Shown here piece by piece: positions 25,062 through 33,068 of a stretch of DNA of 64,000 nt (the first letter of the stretch is position 1; each line of letters starts with the position of its first letter). The stretch comes from Flavobacteriales bacterium UBA1986. Lineage in GTDB: Bacteria; Bacteroidota; Bacteroidia; Flavobacteriales_G; Salibacteraceae. The notes below the pieces were generated by a model. It did not search any database, was not told where the DNA came from, and was given only the letters and a program-made list of their open reading frames with translations. The stretch covers positions 325,751 to 389,750 of the forward strand of contig DDDG01000003.1 in the NCBI GenBank assembly GCA_002336245.1, given 5' to 3'. Both the position numbers and the translations under genes were made by a program.

Positions 25062-25121
25062 GTCAAACTAATTTACTACTGTGCAATGGCTGAACCCTTG
25101 ATGGAACTCAAGACCCAAAAT

Positions 25122-25835
25122 TTAAAGTTCTTTTCCCTTCATAATCAAAACACCTAAAAAGGCTTCTTTGAAAATCTTGGTCGACATCTTCGACTCACCT
25201 AGCACACGGTCGGTAAAGGTAATGGGTACCTCAACAATTTTAAATCCGTGCTTATTCGCGGTGTATTTCATCTCAATTTGGAATGCATATCCAATGAAGC
25301 GGATTTTGTCAAGGTCTATTTTCTCCAAGACTTTGCGATGGTAACAAACAAAGCCTGCAGTGGTGTCTTTCACTTTTAATCCCAACACAAAACGCACATA
25401 TACCGAAGCGTAGTAACTCATCCAAACCCTACGCAAGGGCCAGTTGTCTACTTTACCGCCTTTTACATAACGAGAACCCACCGATAAATCTGCTCCCTGA
25501 ATACAGGCATCATAAAGCCGCTCTAGGTCTTCTGGATTGTGGGAAAAATCACAATCCATTTCGAAGATATAAGTGTAATGGCGCTTAAGGGCCCACCGAA
25601 ATCCATGAATGTAAGCTGTACCTAATCCTTGCTTGCCAAGGCGCTCTTCTATGTGAAGGCGACCTTCGAACTCTGTCATCAAAGCCTTTACGATATCGGC
25701 AGTGCCATCGGGTGAGCCATCATCGATGATGAGCACCTCAAATTCTTTCTCCAAGGACATGACCTTACGAATCATGCGCTCGACGTTCTCCTTCTCATTG
25801 AAGGTTGGAATGATGACGATTGAATCTCTTTGCAT
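25122..25835 (-). CDS. Polyprenol monophosphomannose synthase (GT2, DPM1-like)
   Basis: A 237-residue soluble GT2 glycosyltransferase without C-terminal membrane helices. It transfers mannose (or a similar sugar) from GDP-sugar to polyprenyl phosphate at the cytoplasmic face. The N-terminus has VIIPTFNEKENVERM and IIDDGSPDGTADIV. The DxD metal site is EMDCDFSHNPEDL, and acceptor-side motifs are SVGSRYVKGG and FTDRVLGESKM. All match bacterial DPM1-like enzymes. It is followed 60 bases later by pyrC. The lipid-linked sugar probably feeds protein or lipid mannosylation in the periplasm. Confidence 0.9.
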   Translation of the reverse strand: MQRDSIVIIPTFNEKENVERMIRKVMSLEKEFEVLIIDDGSPDGTADIVKALMTEFEGRLHIEERLGKQGLGTAYIHGFRWALKRHYTYIFEMDCDFSHNPEDLERLYDACIQGADLSVGSRYVKGGKVDNWPLRRVWMSYYASVYVRFVLGLKVKDTTAGFVCYHRKVLEKIDLDKIRFIGYAFQIEMKYTANKHGFKIVEVPITFTDRVLGESKMSTKIFKEAFLGVLIMKGKEL

Positions 25836-25938
25836 CTGGTTGAGAACTTACGAAGATAGAATTTGACACAGGAGAGCCTATAATTTTTTGCCGGCCTTTA
25901 ATGGACGGTGTTTTATAGAACCCTTAACATAAAGTTTA

Positions 25939-25970
25939 TTTGAGGAATGACTCTTCTAAGGCTACCTTTG
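25939..25970 (+). promoter_or_regulatory. Promoter of the secreted EEP/TonB operon
   Basis: TTTG (25939-25942), a 20-base spacer and TACCTTTG (25963-25970) match the Bacteroidota consensus TTTG-N(17-23)-TAnnTTTG. The -7 box lies inside the first 24 bases of the longest reading frame (ATG 25947), so the true start must be ATG 25977, six bases after the box. The transcript would be leaderless or nearly so. Confidence 0.65.
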
Positions 25971-25976
25971 CTGAAC

Positions 25977-27263
25977 ATGAGAATATCAGCCCTCCTCCTC
26001 TTTATTTTCAGCTCTGGATTTGTTCAAGCGCAGAAGCTGGATACCTTAAAAATGATGCACTACAACTTGCTCTATTATGGCGAGTACACTAGCTTCTGCA
26101 CTTCTTCAAACAACAATGTGGTGGACAAGGATGCTCATCTCAAGACCATTATTGGAGAGGCGCTGCCCGATGTTTTTACGGTAAATGAACTGAGCTCCAC
26201 CGCCATCTATGCGGAGCGGATCTTGGTCAATTGCCTCAACCAAGATGGACGAGATTATTTCGAACGAGCAAATTCCACGGGAAATACGGTTTCCAATCTA
26301 GTGAATATGCTCTATTACAATTCCGACAAACTTGTACTGTCCGAGCAAGATCAAATCAGTAAAAGCATCGGCGGACAAAACCTCATACGCATCATCGATC
26401 GCTATTCGCTCTATGTAAACGAGCCCTTCTTGGCGCAAACCGTAGACACGAATTGGATTCATGTTTTTGTAGCCCACCTTGCTGCGAGCGACGCTTCTAT
26501 GCGCCTGCTTCAAACAGAGGCACTGATGGACTATTTGGCTAAGAATCGACTTTCAGGAAGCATCTTTTTTGCGGGAGATTTGAATGTAAAAAACAGCGGT
26601 GTCGCTGAATTTCAAGAACTTCTTCAAAACCCAGATACCAGCATCCGATTTGTTGACCCAGTGAATCAACTTGGAAATTGGTACTCGAACTCAAGCTTCA
26701 AGAGTGTGCACAGTCAGAGCACGCATACATCTGGCGGCTGTTATTCGGGCGGTGGCATGGACGATCGTTTCGACTTTTTTCTCATAAATAAATCCTTGGC
26801 CGACTCTTCGAACCGTGCCCAATACATAGCCAACACTTACTTCACGATGGGGCAAGATGGTCAGCGTTTGAACGGGTCCTTAATCAGTCCCAACAACAGC
26901 TCACTTCCTTCGGGAGTGATTACAGCCCTTTACGAAATGTCGGATCATTTACCCGTTGGTCTCAGCATTGAAGTGAAGGTTCTGGAGCCTACTGGTTTTG
27001 AGGAGGAAGTTTTGGGTGAAATCAGCTTCAACAACCCTGTTCAAGATCAATTGAGGATTGATGTTTTTGAAACCAATGTGAAGGAAGCGACCCTTGTCCT
27101 TTACTCCATTTCTGGTGCAAAAGTCGTTGATAAAAAGCTCCATTTTGGCCTCGGCGAATCCATACATTTGATTGAGCTAAGCCAGCTTCCAAAAGGTTTT
27201 TACATAATGGAGATTTCACAAAAAGGAAAGCTCCTAGGCGGCGGTAAGCTCGTAAAGTTGTAG
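25977..27263 (+). CDS. Secreted endonuclease/exonuclease/phosphatase-family protein with T9SS type A sorting domain
   Basis: A 428-residue protein with a signal peptide (MRISALLLFIFSSGFVQAQ). The EEP domain spans about residues 20-330, with motifs in order: MMHYNLLYY (Asn), VNELSS (Glu), FAGDLNVKN (GDxN), MDDRFDFFL, and a final SDHLPVGL (Asp-His). The metal site therefore looks complete. EEP enzymes cut phosphodiester bonds in DNA, RNA, phospholipids or inositol phosphates. The last 80 residues (NPVQDQLRIDVFE ... LPKGFYIMEISQKGKLLGGGKLV) are a T9SS type A sorting domain, so it is secreted or surface-bound. It is first in a run of seven genes ending with a TonB receptor, PorV-like protein and lipoprotein. 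DNase activity is a fair guess, not shown. Confidence 0.85.
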   Translation: MRISALLLFIFSSGFVQAQKLDTLKMMHYNLLYYGEYTSFCTSSNNNVVDKDAHLKTIIGEALPDVFTVNELSSTAIYAERILVNCLNQDGRDYFERANSTGNTVSNLVNMLYYNSDKLVLSEQDQISKSIGGQNLIRIIDRYSLYVNEPFLAQTVDTNWIHVFVAHLAASDASMRLLQTEALMDYLAKNRLSGSIFFAGDLNVKNSGVAEFQELLQNPDTSIRFVDPVNQLGNWYSNSSFKSVHSQSTHTSGGCYSGGGMDDRFDFFLINKSLADSSNRAQYIANTYFTMGQDGQRLNGSLISPNNSSLPSGVITALYEMSDHLPVGLSIEVKVLEPTGFEEEVLGEISFNNPVQDQLRIDVFETNVKEATLVLYSISGAKVVDKKLHFGLGESIHLIELSQLPKGFYIMEISQKGKLLGGGKLVKL

Positions 27264-27264
27264 G

Positions 27265-29373
27265 GTGAAAAAAGCACTTCTTTCCGCAGTCCTTGTAATT
27301 GTTTTTCAAGGACTTAAATCACAATCATTCGACGAACGTGGAACAACTGTTTCGCAAGTTGGACTGAATGTAACCAATGCGGGCACCATTGGAAATGCTT
27401 TTGGTGGGAATTTCGACAATGGATTTTCTTCTTGCGAATACCCAAAAGGTTCTGGTGTTGAGCATCTCTTTGAAGGAGGCTTGTGGATTGGTGGAAAACT
27501 CGATGGTTCGCAAGTGGTTGTATCATCGGCGGCCTACGATTACCCAAACGGCATCAATTCGGGAACAGGAACCGCTGGATATGAATTTTTTGCTGCAGAA
27601 GGCTCAAGCATTCTCGAACGTTCATCTTTTTTCAATTCACCAGCCTATTCAGTCGACGCTGTCTCGCATCAGGATTTTGTGATGGATTTCTCGGACAAGT
27701 ATCAAGTTGTTCCTGGAACACAAATCCAAGTCTCTCGCCACGACTTCCCCATTGGCATGGACGTCCATCTGGAAACTTACAACTGGAACTTTCCTTTCAG
27801 CGACTTTTTCGTTTTACTGAACTACAGCATCACCAACAATGGCAACAGCAATCTCGAAGATGCTTACGTAGCTCTTTGGGCCAACACCGTTGTGCGAAAC
27901 ACGAACATCACCCCAGCAGGACAGGGAGGCTCAGCCTACTACAATAAAGGTGGAAACGGCTTCATCGACAGTTTGAATATGGCCTATTGTTACGACCATT
28001 CCGGAGATGTGGGTTTCACCGAAAGTTACATCGGTCAGCGCTTCTTGGGTGCCACCTTGGAAGATGAGTTTTATCATCCATCAATCGACAGCAACTTCGT
28101 TTCAAACTACCAAGCTTGGATTTTCAACAACTCAAGTGACCCAGTATTTTTCATTCCAAGCGACGACAATCAGCGCTACGCGAAAATGTCGAACGGCATG
28201 AACAAGCTTCCCAGTTGGGCTCCGAGCACACCGCCAAACGGCAGCTCACTCATCGAGCAGCTCAACAACGCAGGTAACCGCGCCGACTTGGTTTCAGTTG
28301 GGCCTTTCGCAAATTGGAAGGCGGGAGAAACCATCAACATTGCCTTTGCAATCATTTTGGCAAAGAAAAATGAAGACGGCAAGCCCAACAGTCAGAACAA
28401 CCCCACCCAACAGAAATTTCTCATTCAAAATGCTCAATGGGCGCAAACGGCTTACAATGGTGAGGATGCCAATTTCAATGGGGTTCTTGACCCAGGTGAA
28501 GACAAAGATGGAGACGGCAAGATCACTCGGTTCATTCTTCCTTCCCCTCCCGACATTCCAAACACTAAAATTGTAGCCGGCGATGGTAAAATCGACATCT
28601 ACTGGGCCGATAACTCAGAGCAATCCATAGACCCAATCTCTCTGGAAAAGGATTTTGAAGGTTATAAAGTGTACGCCAGCACAAAGGCTTACGACGTGGC
28701 CGGACAAGAAGATTTGAGTGAAGCCTTGAAGGTTGTAGCAGAGTTTGACCTGACTGGAAACCAACTTTTCTTCGACAATGGAATGTCTTCGATTCGGCAA
28801 GAACCACCAGTGACTTTCGAGGATGACACCAACGAATATGTGTACAAATTCACCTTGGCGGAACTGACCAACGGCTGGCAATACGCGGTCTCGGTGAGTG
28901 CCTTCGATCGAGGCGATGAAAACAACAACCTCCTGTCTTTAGAAACCAGTCCATTGGCCAACGCTTCAAGAGCTTTTGCTGGAACTGAAGCCAATGCGGA
29001 TCTCAAAAAGAATTTGCCCTTCGCTTATCCAAACCCATATTATTTGGGTGCTTCATGGGAAGGGTCAAGTACATCCCAGGAATCGAAGAAACTGGTTTTT
29101 GCCAACTTACCTGCTCGATGTACCATCCGGATTTACAACACTTCCGGCGATCTGATAGATGAAATCAACCACGACCAAGAATACGATGGCAGCGACATTC
29201 GATGGTTTGAATCGTATTCAGATGTGGACAATACTGTTTTCTCAGGCGGCGAACATGCCTGGGATCTTCTTTCGGCAAATCAACAAATCATAGCTCGAGG
29301 AATGTACATCTTCTCAGTAGAAGATCTAGACTCTGGGAACGTTCAAAAAGGAAATTTTACCATCATTAAATAG
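27265..29373 (+). CDS. Large secreted protein with T9SS-type C-terminal domain, FnIII-like region
   Basis: Starts at GTG 27265, one base after the preceding stop, giving 702 residues with a signal peptide (about 1-20). Most of the N-terminal 420 residues resemble no family I can name; they contain SITNNGNSNLEDAYVALW, as in secreted Bacteroidota proteins of unknown function. Around residue 410 is DANFNGVLDPGEDKDGDGK, a calcium-loop-like acidic run. A fibronectin III-like part follows (TKIVAGDGKIDIYW). The last 100 residues (PNPYYLGAS ... IRIYNTSGDLIDEI ... ARGMYIFSVEDLDSGNVQKGNFTIIK) look like a T9SS type A sorting domain. Position suggests it works with the EEP enzyme and the TonB receptor. 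Confidence 0.75.
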   Translation: MKKALLSAVLVIVFQGLKSQSFDERGTTVSQVGLNVTNAGTIGNAFGGNFDNGFSSCEYPKGSGVEHLFEGGLWIGGKLDGSQVVVSSAAYDYPNGINSGTGTAGYEFFAAEGSSILERSSFFNSPAYSVDAVSHQDFVMDFSDKYQVVPGTQIQVSRHDFPIGMDVHLETYNWNFPFSDFFVLLNYSITNNGNSNLEDAYVALWANTVVRNTNITPAGQGGSAYYNKGGNGFIDSLNMAYCYDHSGDVGFTESYIGQRFLGATLEDEFYHPSIDSNFVSNYQAWIFNNSSDPVFFIPSDDNQRYAKMSNGMNKLPSWAPSTPPNGSSLIEQLNNAGNRADLVSVGPFANWKAGETINIAFAIILAKKNEDGKPNSQNNPTQQKFLIQNAQWAQTAYNGEDANFNGVLDPGEDKDGDGKITRFILPSPPDIPNTKIVAGDGKIDIYWADNSEQSIDPISLEKDFEGYKVYASTKAYDVAGQEDLSEALKVVAEFDLTGNQLFFDNGMSSIRQEPPVTFEDDTNEYVYKFTLAELTNGWQYAVSVSAFDRGDENNNLLSLETSPLANASRAFAGTEANADLKKNLPFAYPNPYYLGASWEGSSTSQESKKLVFANLPARCTIRIYNTSGDLIDEINHDQEYDGSDIRWFESYSDVDNTVFSGGEHAWDLLSANQQIIARGMYIFSVEDLDSGNVQKGNFTIIK

Positions 29374-29400
29374 GAATCTTTACCAATCAAATTCAGCACT

Positions 29401-31581
29401 ATGAAACACATTTATTTATCCTTATTCCTAGTTCTGAGCGCAAGTTTCGTCAGCGCCCAGATCGATACCGTTCAAATTGATACGGTGCAATGGAAATCTC
29501 AAGCCGACCTTGGGAATTGCGACGATATGAGCGCCTACGACGGCGATACTGTTACCGTGAAAGGAGTTGTCATTATGGACGGCGCCGCTTACGGTTCTAG
29601 CAGTCACAACGTCTTCATTCAAGGACCCAATGGAGGGCCATGGAACGCCATTCATCTTCGCGATGGGGACGGTCAGGGCTACACCGAAGAAATTCCAAAC
29701 CTGTTTGCGGGTTGGGAAGTGTTTGTTACTGGAAGGTTGAGTCAGTATCAAGGAGAGACTCAGCTTGAGCCTTTGGACGGACCATCCATCAAATTGGTGA
29801 GCACGAGCAATCCGATTTTTCAAGACACGATTACAGCCGCAGACCTGAACGACGATCAGAGAAACAACATCCTCCCTTCTGGTGAGCAATGGGAAGGGCA
29901 GTTTGTTCGCATGGAAAACCTAGAAGTTCAAACGGTTGATTTCTTCTCCGGAGGAAGCAGAGTAAGCTTTGTGGTGAAAGACGCCAACAACAACTTGGTG
30001 AATGTCTCCGATTATTTCTTCGTGCAAAAACTTCCTGTGTACACGCACCCAACTACAAACCTCAACGGCTCCTTTTCACCGCCTTCAGTTGGTGATCAAT
30101 TTAAGGCCTTGAACGGTGTGGTGATTCACTCTAAAAATGATTGCCCCGGTGAAAGTGGACGTGGCTACGAATTGCACCCTTTCGCAGCGAGCCATTATGA
30201 ATATGGCCCTTCTGCGCCGAGAGTTTCTGATGTTTCAAGAAATCCTCAAGTCCCTGCAAGCAGCGACTCTGTTGTTGTTACAGCCAACATCGTTGACCTT
30301 GATGGCGCCGTAACTGGAGCTGTATTGAAATACCGCATCGGAACCGACCCAAGCAACACAAGCTTCAATTCTGTGACCATGACAGCTGGAACAGGCGATA
30401 GCTACAGTGCTACCATTCCAGCGCAAGGCGACGGATCTTTCGTACGTTACTTCATCGAAGCTACAGACGACAGTACAAACACTACTTCAGTTCCTAGCAG
30501 CGATCCTACTTCTTCAACTTACGCCTATCGCGTGCGCGACAATGGTCTTACCATTTTCGATCTTCAGTACACTCCCTATTCCAATGGAGAAAGCATCTTC
30601 AGAGATGCTGAAGTAACTGTTACAGGAATTGTAACTGCTTCTGCGGCCGCTGACGATTTGGGATACGTTTACATTCAAGACGAAAATCAAATCGGTGGTT
30701 GGTCTGGAATTATGGCAACACAAAACCCAAGCTTGGCTACCCTTACAAGAGGCGATAAAGTAACCATCACTGGTACAGTGAATGAGAACAGCAGTCGTTT
30801 TACGGTTCTTGAAAACGTCACAAACATCCTTTCAGCAGGAACCGGTTCTATCACTCCAACCTACTTCCAGCCAGACAGTTTCACTACCTATCAATTTCCA
30901 GAAACAGAAATGTTCGAAGGTGTTTTGATGGGGCTTGTGAATCCTACTGCAACTGGAAACGGCAAGGTGCACATCGTTGATGTGAATGCCGATGCTCCGA
31001 GCAACTTTGGAGAATACCGCGTTGGTCGCGATCCATTTGATCCATCAAATGGTACACGCGTTTTGGCAGGAAGAAAGTCAAGTACGGCTTTCAGTTCTTA
31101 CAATGTCTCTTACGTGGTCGACAGCTCATACTTCTCGAGCCTACTTGTTCCAGGCGTTGCCATTTCAGATACTATGAACATGGACACCCTCATGGGAATC
31201 ATGCACTACAGTTTTGGGTCTATGAAGCTTCTTCCAAGAAACAACGACGATTTCATGGGAATCAACATATTTACTGCTGACACGACCGATACAACGGACA
31301 CGAACACAACCGTGTTTGACTACTTCTTTGAGTCGCCAAAATTTATGGAAGTGTTTCCGAACCCAGCGCAAGACGAACTGTACATTCAAACTCAGTTCAA
31401 CGACGAGGTTCACAGCATTGAGTTCATTGATGTTCAAGGGCGTGAAGTCTTCAAGAGAATCACGAACGAAACGAATTCAACCATCTATCTCAATTCTTTC
31501 GATCCTGGAATTTACACTGTGCGTCTGATCGACTCAGAAGGGCGGCGACTTCAGCATGAGAAGATTGTAATTCAGAAATAA
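29401..31581 (+). CDS. Secreted multidomain protein with OB-like domains and T9SS type A sorting domain
   Basis: A 726-residue protein with a signal peptide (MKHIYLSLFLVLSASFVSAQ). The N-terminal part has the OB-fold pattern seen in nuclease-associated YhcR-like domains (YDGDTVTVKGVVIMDG ... FVTGRLSQYQGETQL). An Ig-like segment follows (about residues 280-375). A second OB-like domain is at about 390-490 (AEVTVTGIVTASAAADDLGYVYIQD ... GDKVTITGTVNE). A T9SS type A domain closes the protein (FPNPAQDELYIQTQ ... FDPGIYTVRLI). OB-like domains of this kind often accompany secreted EEP nucleases, which fits the first gene of the operon. The OB calls rest on pattern only and need a profile search. 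Confidence 0.75.
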   Translation: MKHIYLSLFLVLSASFVSAQIDTVQIDTVQWKSQADLGNCDDMSAYDGDTVTVKGVVIMDGAAYGSSSHNVFIQGPNGGPWNAIHLRDGDGQGYTEEIPNLFAGWEVFVTGRLSQYQGETQLEPLDGPSIKLVSTSNPIFQDTITAADLNDDQRNNILPSGEQWEGQFVRMENLEVQTVDFFSGGSRVSFVVKDANNNLVNVSDYFFVQKLPVYTHPTTNLNGSFSPPSVGDQFKALNGVVIHSKNDCPGESGRGYELHPFAASHYEYGPSAPRVSDVSRNPQVPASSDSVVVTANIVDLDGAVTGAVLKYRIGTDPSNTSFNSVTMTAGTGDSYSATIPAQGDGSFVRYFIEATDDSTNTTSVPSSDPTSSTYAYRVRDNGLTIFDLQYTPYSNGESIFRDAEVTVTGIVTASAAADDLGYVYIQDENQIGGWSGIMATQNPSLATLTRGDKVTITGTVNENSSRFTVLENVTNILSAGTGSITPTYFQPDSFTTYQFPETEMFEGVLMGLVNPTATGNGKVHIVDVNADAPSNFGEYRVGRDPFDPSNGTRVLAGRKSSTAFSSYNVSYVVDSSYFSSLLVPGVAISDTMNMDTLMGIMHYSFGSMKLLPRNNDDFMGINIFTADTTDTTDTNTTVFDYFFESPKFMEVFPNPAQDELYIQTQFNDEVHSIEFIDVQGREVFKRITNETNSTIYLNSFDPGIYTVRLIDSEGRRLQHEKIVIQK

Positions 31582-31595
31582 AACCAAATGGATGA

Positions 31596-31630
31596 ACCCA
31601 CTTCGGTTTGCTTGACAGATCGAAGTGGGT
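31596..31630 (+). terminator. Perfect inverted repeat between two operon genes (possible partial terminator or mRNA hairpin)
   Basis: ACCCACTTCG (31596-31605) and CGAAGTGGGT (31621-31630) form a perfect 10-bp stem with a 15-base loop, followed by AATTCTTA. The T-run is weak, so read-through is likely. It ends seven bases before the lipoprotein ATG at 31638. It could lower expression of downstream genes relative to the secreted proteins or protect the upstream mRNA end. Confidence 0.5.
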
Positions 31631-31637
31631 AATTCTT

Positions 31638-33068
31638 ATGAGAGCCCTACTCACATACATGATCTTGGTTTCAGTTTTCTTTTCCTGCAAGAAGGGAGAG
31701 AAAAAAGAGAACCTTCCGCCCGATACTTTCATCTCCGTAGACAAGATTAATTTGAGTGGAGACGATCGCCTCAACAGCAGCGTGCAGTTGCAGTGGTTTG
31801 GCAGCGATCAAGATGGTTATGTTCAGGAATACGAGCTTTCAATCGATGGTGGAAACGAATGGTTCAGAACCAAATCTCAAGACAGTCTTTTCATCTTCTC
31901 CATCGAATCGGGTTCCGATACAGTAGATGTGGAATTTCGTGTGAGAGCAATAGACAATGAAGACTCTGTTGACCCAAGTCCTGCCGCTTTGAGCATTCCG
32001 ATTAAAAACACAGCTCCATCGGTGTTGTTTAAGTCGGATTTAATGCCGCAAGACACCGTGTTTTCGGTGGCAACCATTTCCTGGGAAGCAAGTGATTTCG
32101 ACGGAAATGAGACGATTGATCGAGCCTTTATTAAAGTGAATGAAGGTTCGTGGTACCCACTCGATCGAAAAGTTAGCACCATCTCATTAGTTGCAATTGA
32201 CCCGCTTGGAACTGGCGCTCAAGAAGCTTACGTGTACACCGACGTGAATGCCCCTCTGAGTGAATCCATCACTGGCTTTCGCCTGGAAGATACCAACCGG
32301 GTATATGTGAAAGTCGAAGACATTGCAGGTTCTGAAAGCACGATTGATACTTCAGAAATTTTCTACGTAAAAAACCAAAAGACCGACATCCTGGTTATTG
32401 CAGCCAACCCCGACGGTGATGCCTTTTACCGCGCCAATTTAGATGCAGTCACCACAGGTTACGATTACATCAATTACTACACGAACGCCGGCCAAAACCA
32501 ACCCAAGTTCTGGAACATCACCTTCAACTTAATGATCAACTTGTACGATGTGTTGGTCATTTACACTGAGAATTCGATTTTCGAGGATGCCCAAACTAAG
32601 CAGGATCGACTCCTTCTTGAATCAGCTGCTCCTTCCCTTCAATCCTTTTTCGATTCGAATGGAAAGCTGCTCTGTTCGGCCATCTTCCCCAACGACTTCT
32701 CGAGCGAATCGAGCTTGTTTCAAACGCTTCCAATGGATCGGCTTACAGAAGCAGCAGGTGGAACTGCCATCCTCGGTTTCGACAGTTTAGTGAATCCACA
32801 ATTCAGCGCTTACGATACTTTGCAACCTTCAGAATTTCTAACAGGATTGGACCCATTCTACCCAACTGCTGATGCCGAGGCAATTTACAGGGCCGACTTG
32901 GAAATAGTTGCCCCTTGGACTGGTCCGGACATCATCGCTGCTAGAAGGAAACCAGATGGAAAAGTGAAACAGATCTTTTTCTCTGTAGAAATGCACAAGC
33001 TGAATGGTCGTCAAAACGCCATGCGCGATTTGTTTGACCAGATCATGAATACCGATTTCAATTGGTAA
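31638..33068 (+). CDS. Outer-surface or periplasmic lipoprotein with Ig-like and amidotransferase-like regions
   Basis: I choose ATG 31638: it gives MRALLTYMILVSVFFSC with a lipobox and lipid Cys17 (476 residues); the earlier start at 31608 lies inside the inverted repeat. Residues about 25-230 are Ig/FnIII-like (VQLQWFGSDQDGYVQEYELSIDG, ISWEASDFDGNETIDRAFIKVN). Residues about 245-476 form an alpha/beta part (DILVIAANPDGDAFYRANLDAV ... YDVLVIYTENS ... SFFDSNGKLLCSAIF) resembling class I glutamine amidotransferase-like or ThuA-like folds. No clear catalytic triad is seen. It overlaps the TonB receptor start by seven bases, so the two are coupled and may form one outer-membrane complex. Confidence 0.7.
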   Translation: MRALLTYMILVSVFFSCKKGEKKENLPPDTFISVDKINLSGDDRLNSSVQLQWFGSDQDGYVQEYELSIDGGNEWFRTKSQDSLFIFSIESGSDTVDVEFRVRAIDNEDSVDPSPAALSIPIKNTAPSVLFKSDLMPQDTVFSVATISWEASDFDGNETIDRAFIKVNEGSWYPLDRKVSTISLVAIDPLGTGAQEAYVYTDVNAPLSESITGFRLEDTNRVYVKVEDIAGSESTIDTSEIFYVKNQKTDILVIAANPDGDAFYRANLDAVTTGYDYINYYTNAGQNQPKFWNITFNLMINLYDVLVIYTENSIFEDAQTKQDRLLLESAAPSLQSFFDSNGKLLCSAIFPNDFSSESSLFQTLPMDRLTEAAGGTAILGFDSLVNPQFSAYDTLQPSEFLTGLDPFYPTADAEAIYRADLEIVAPWTGPDIIAARRKPDGKVKQIFFSVEMHKLNGRQNAMRDLFDQIMNTDFNW

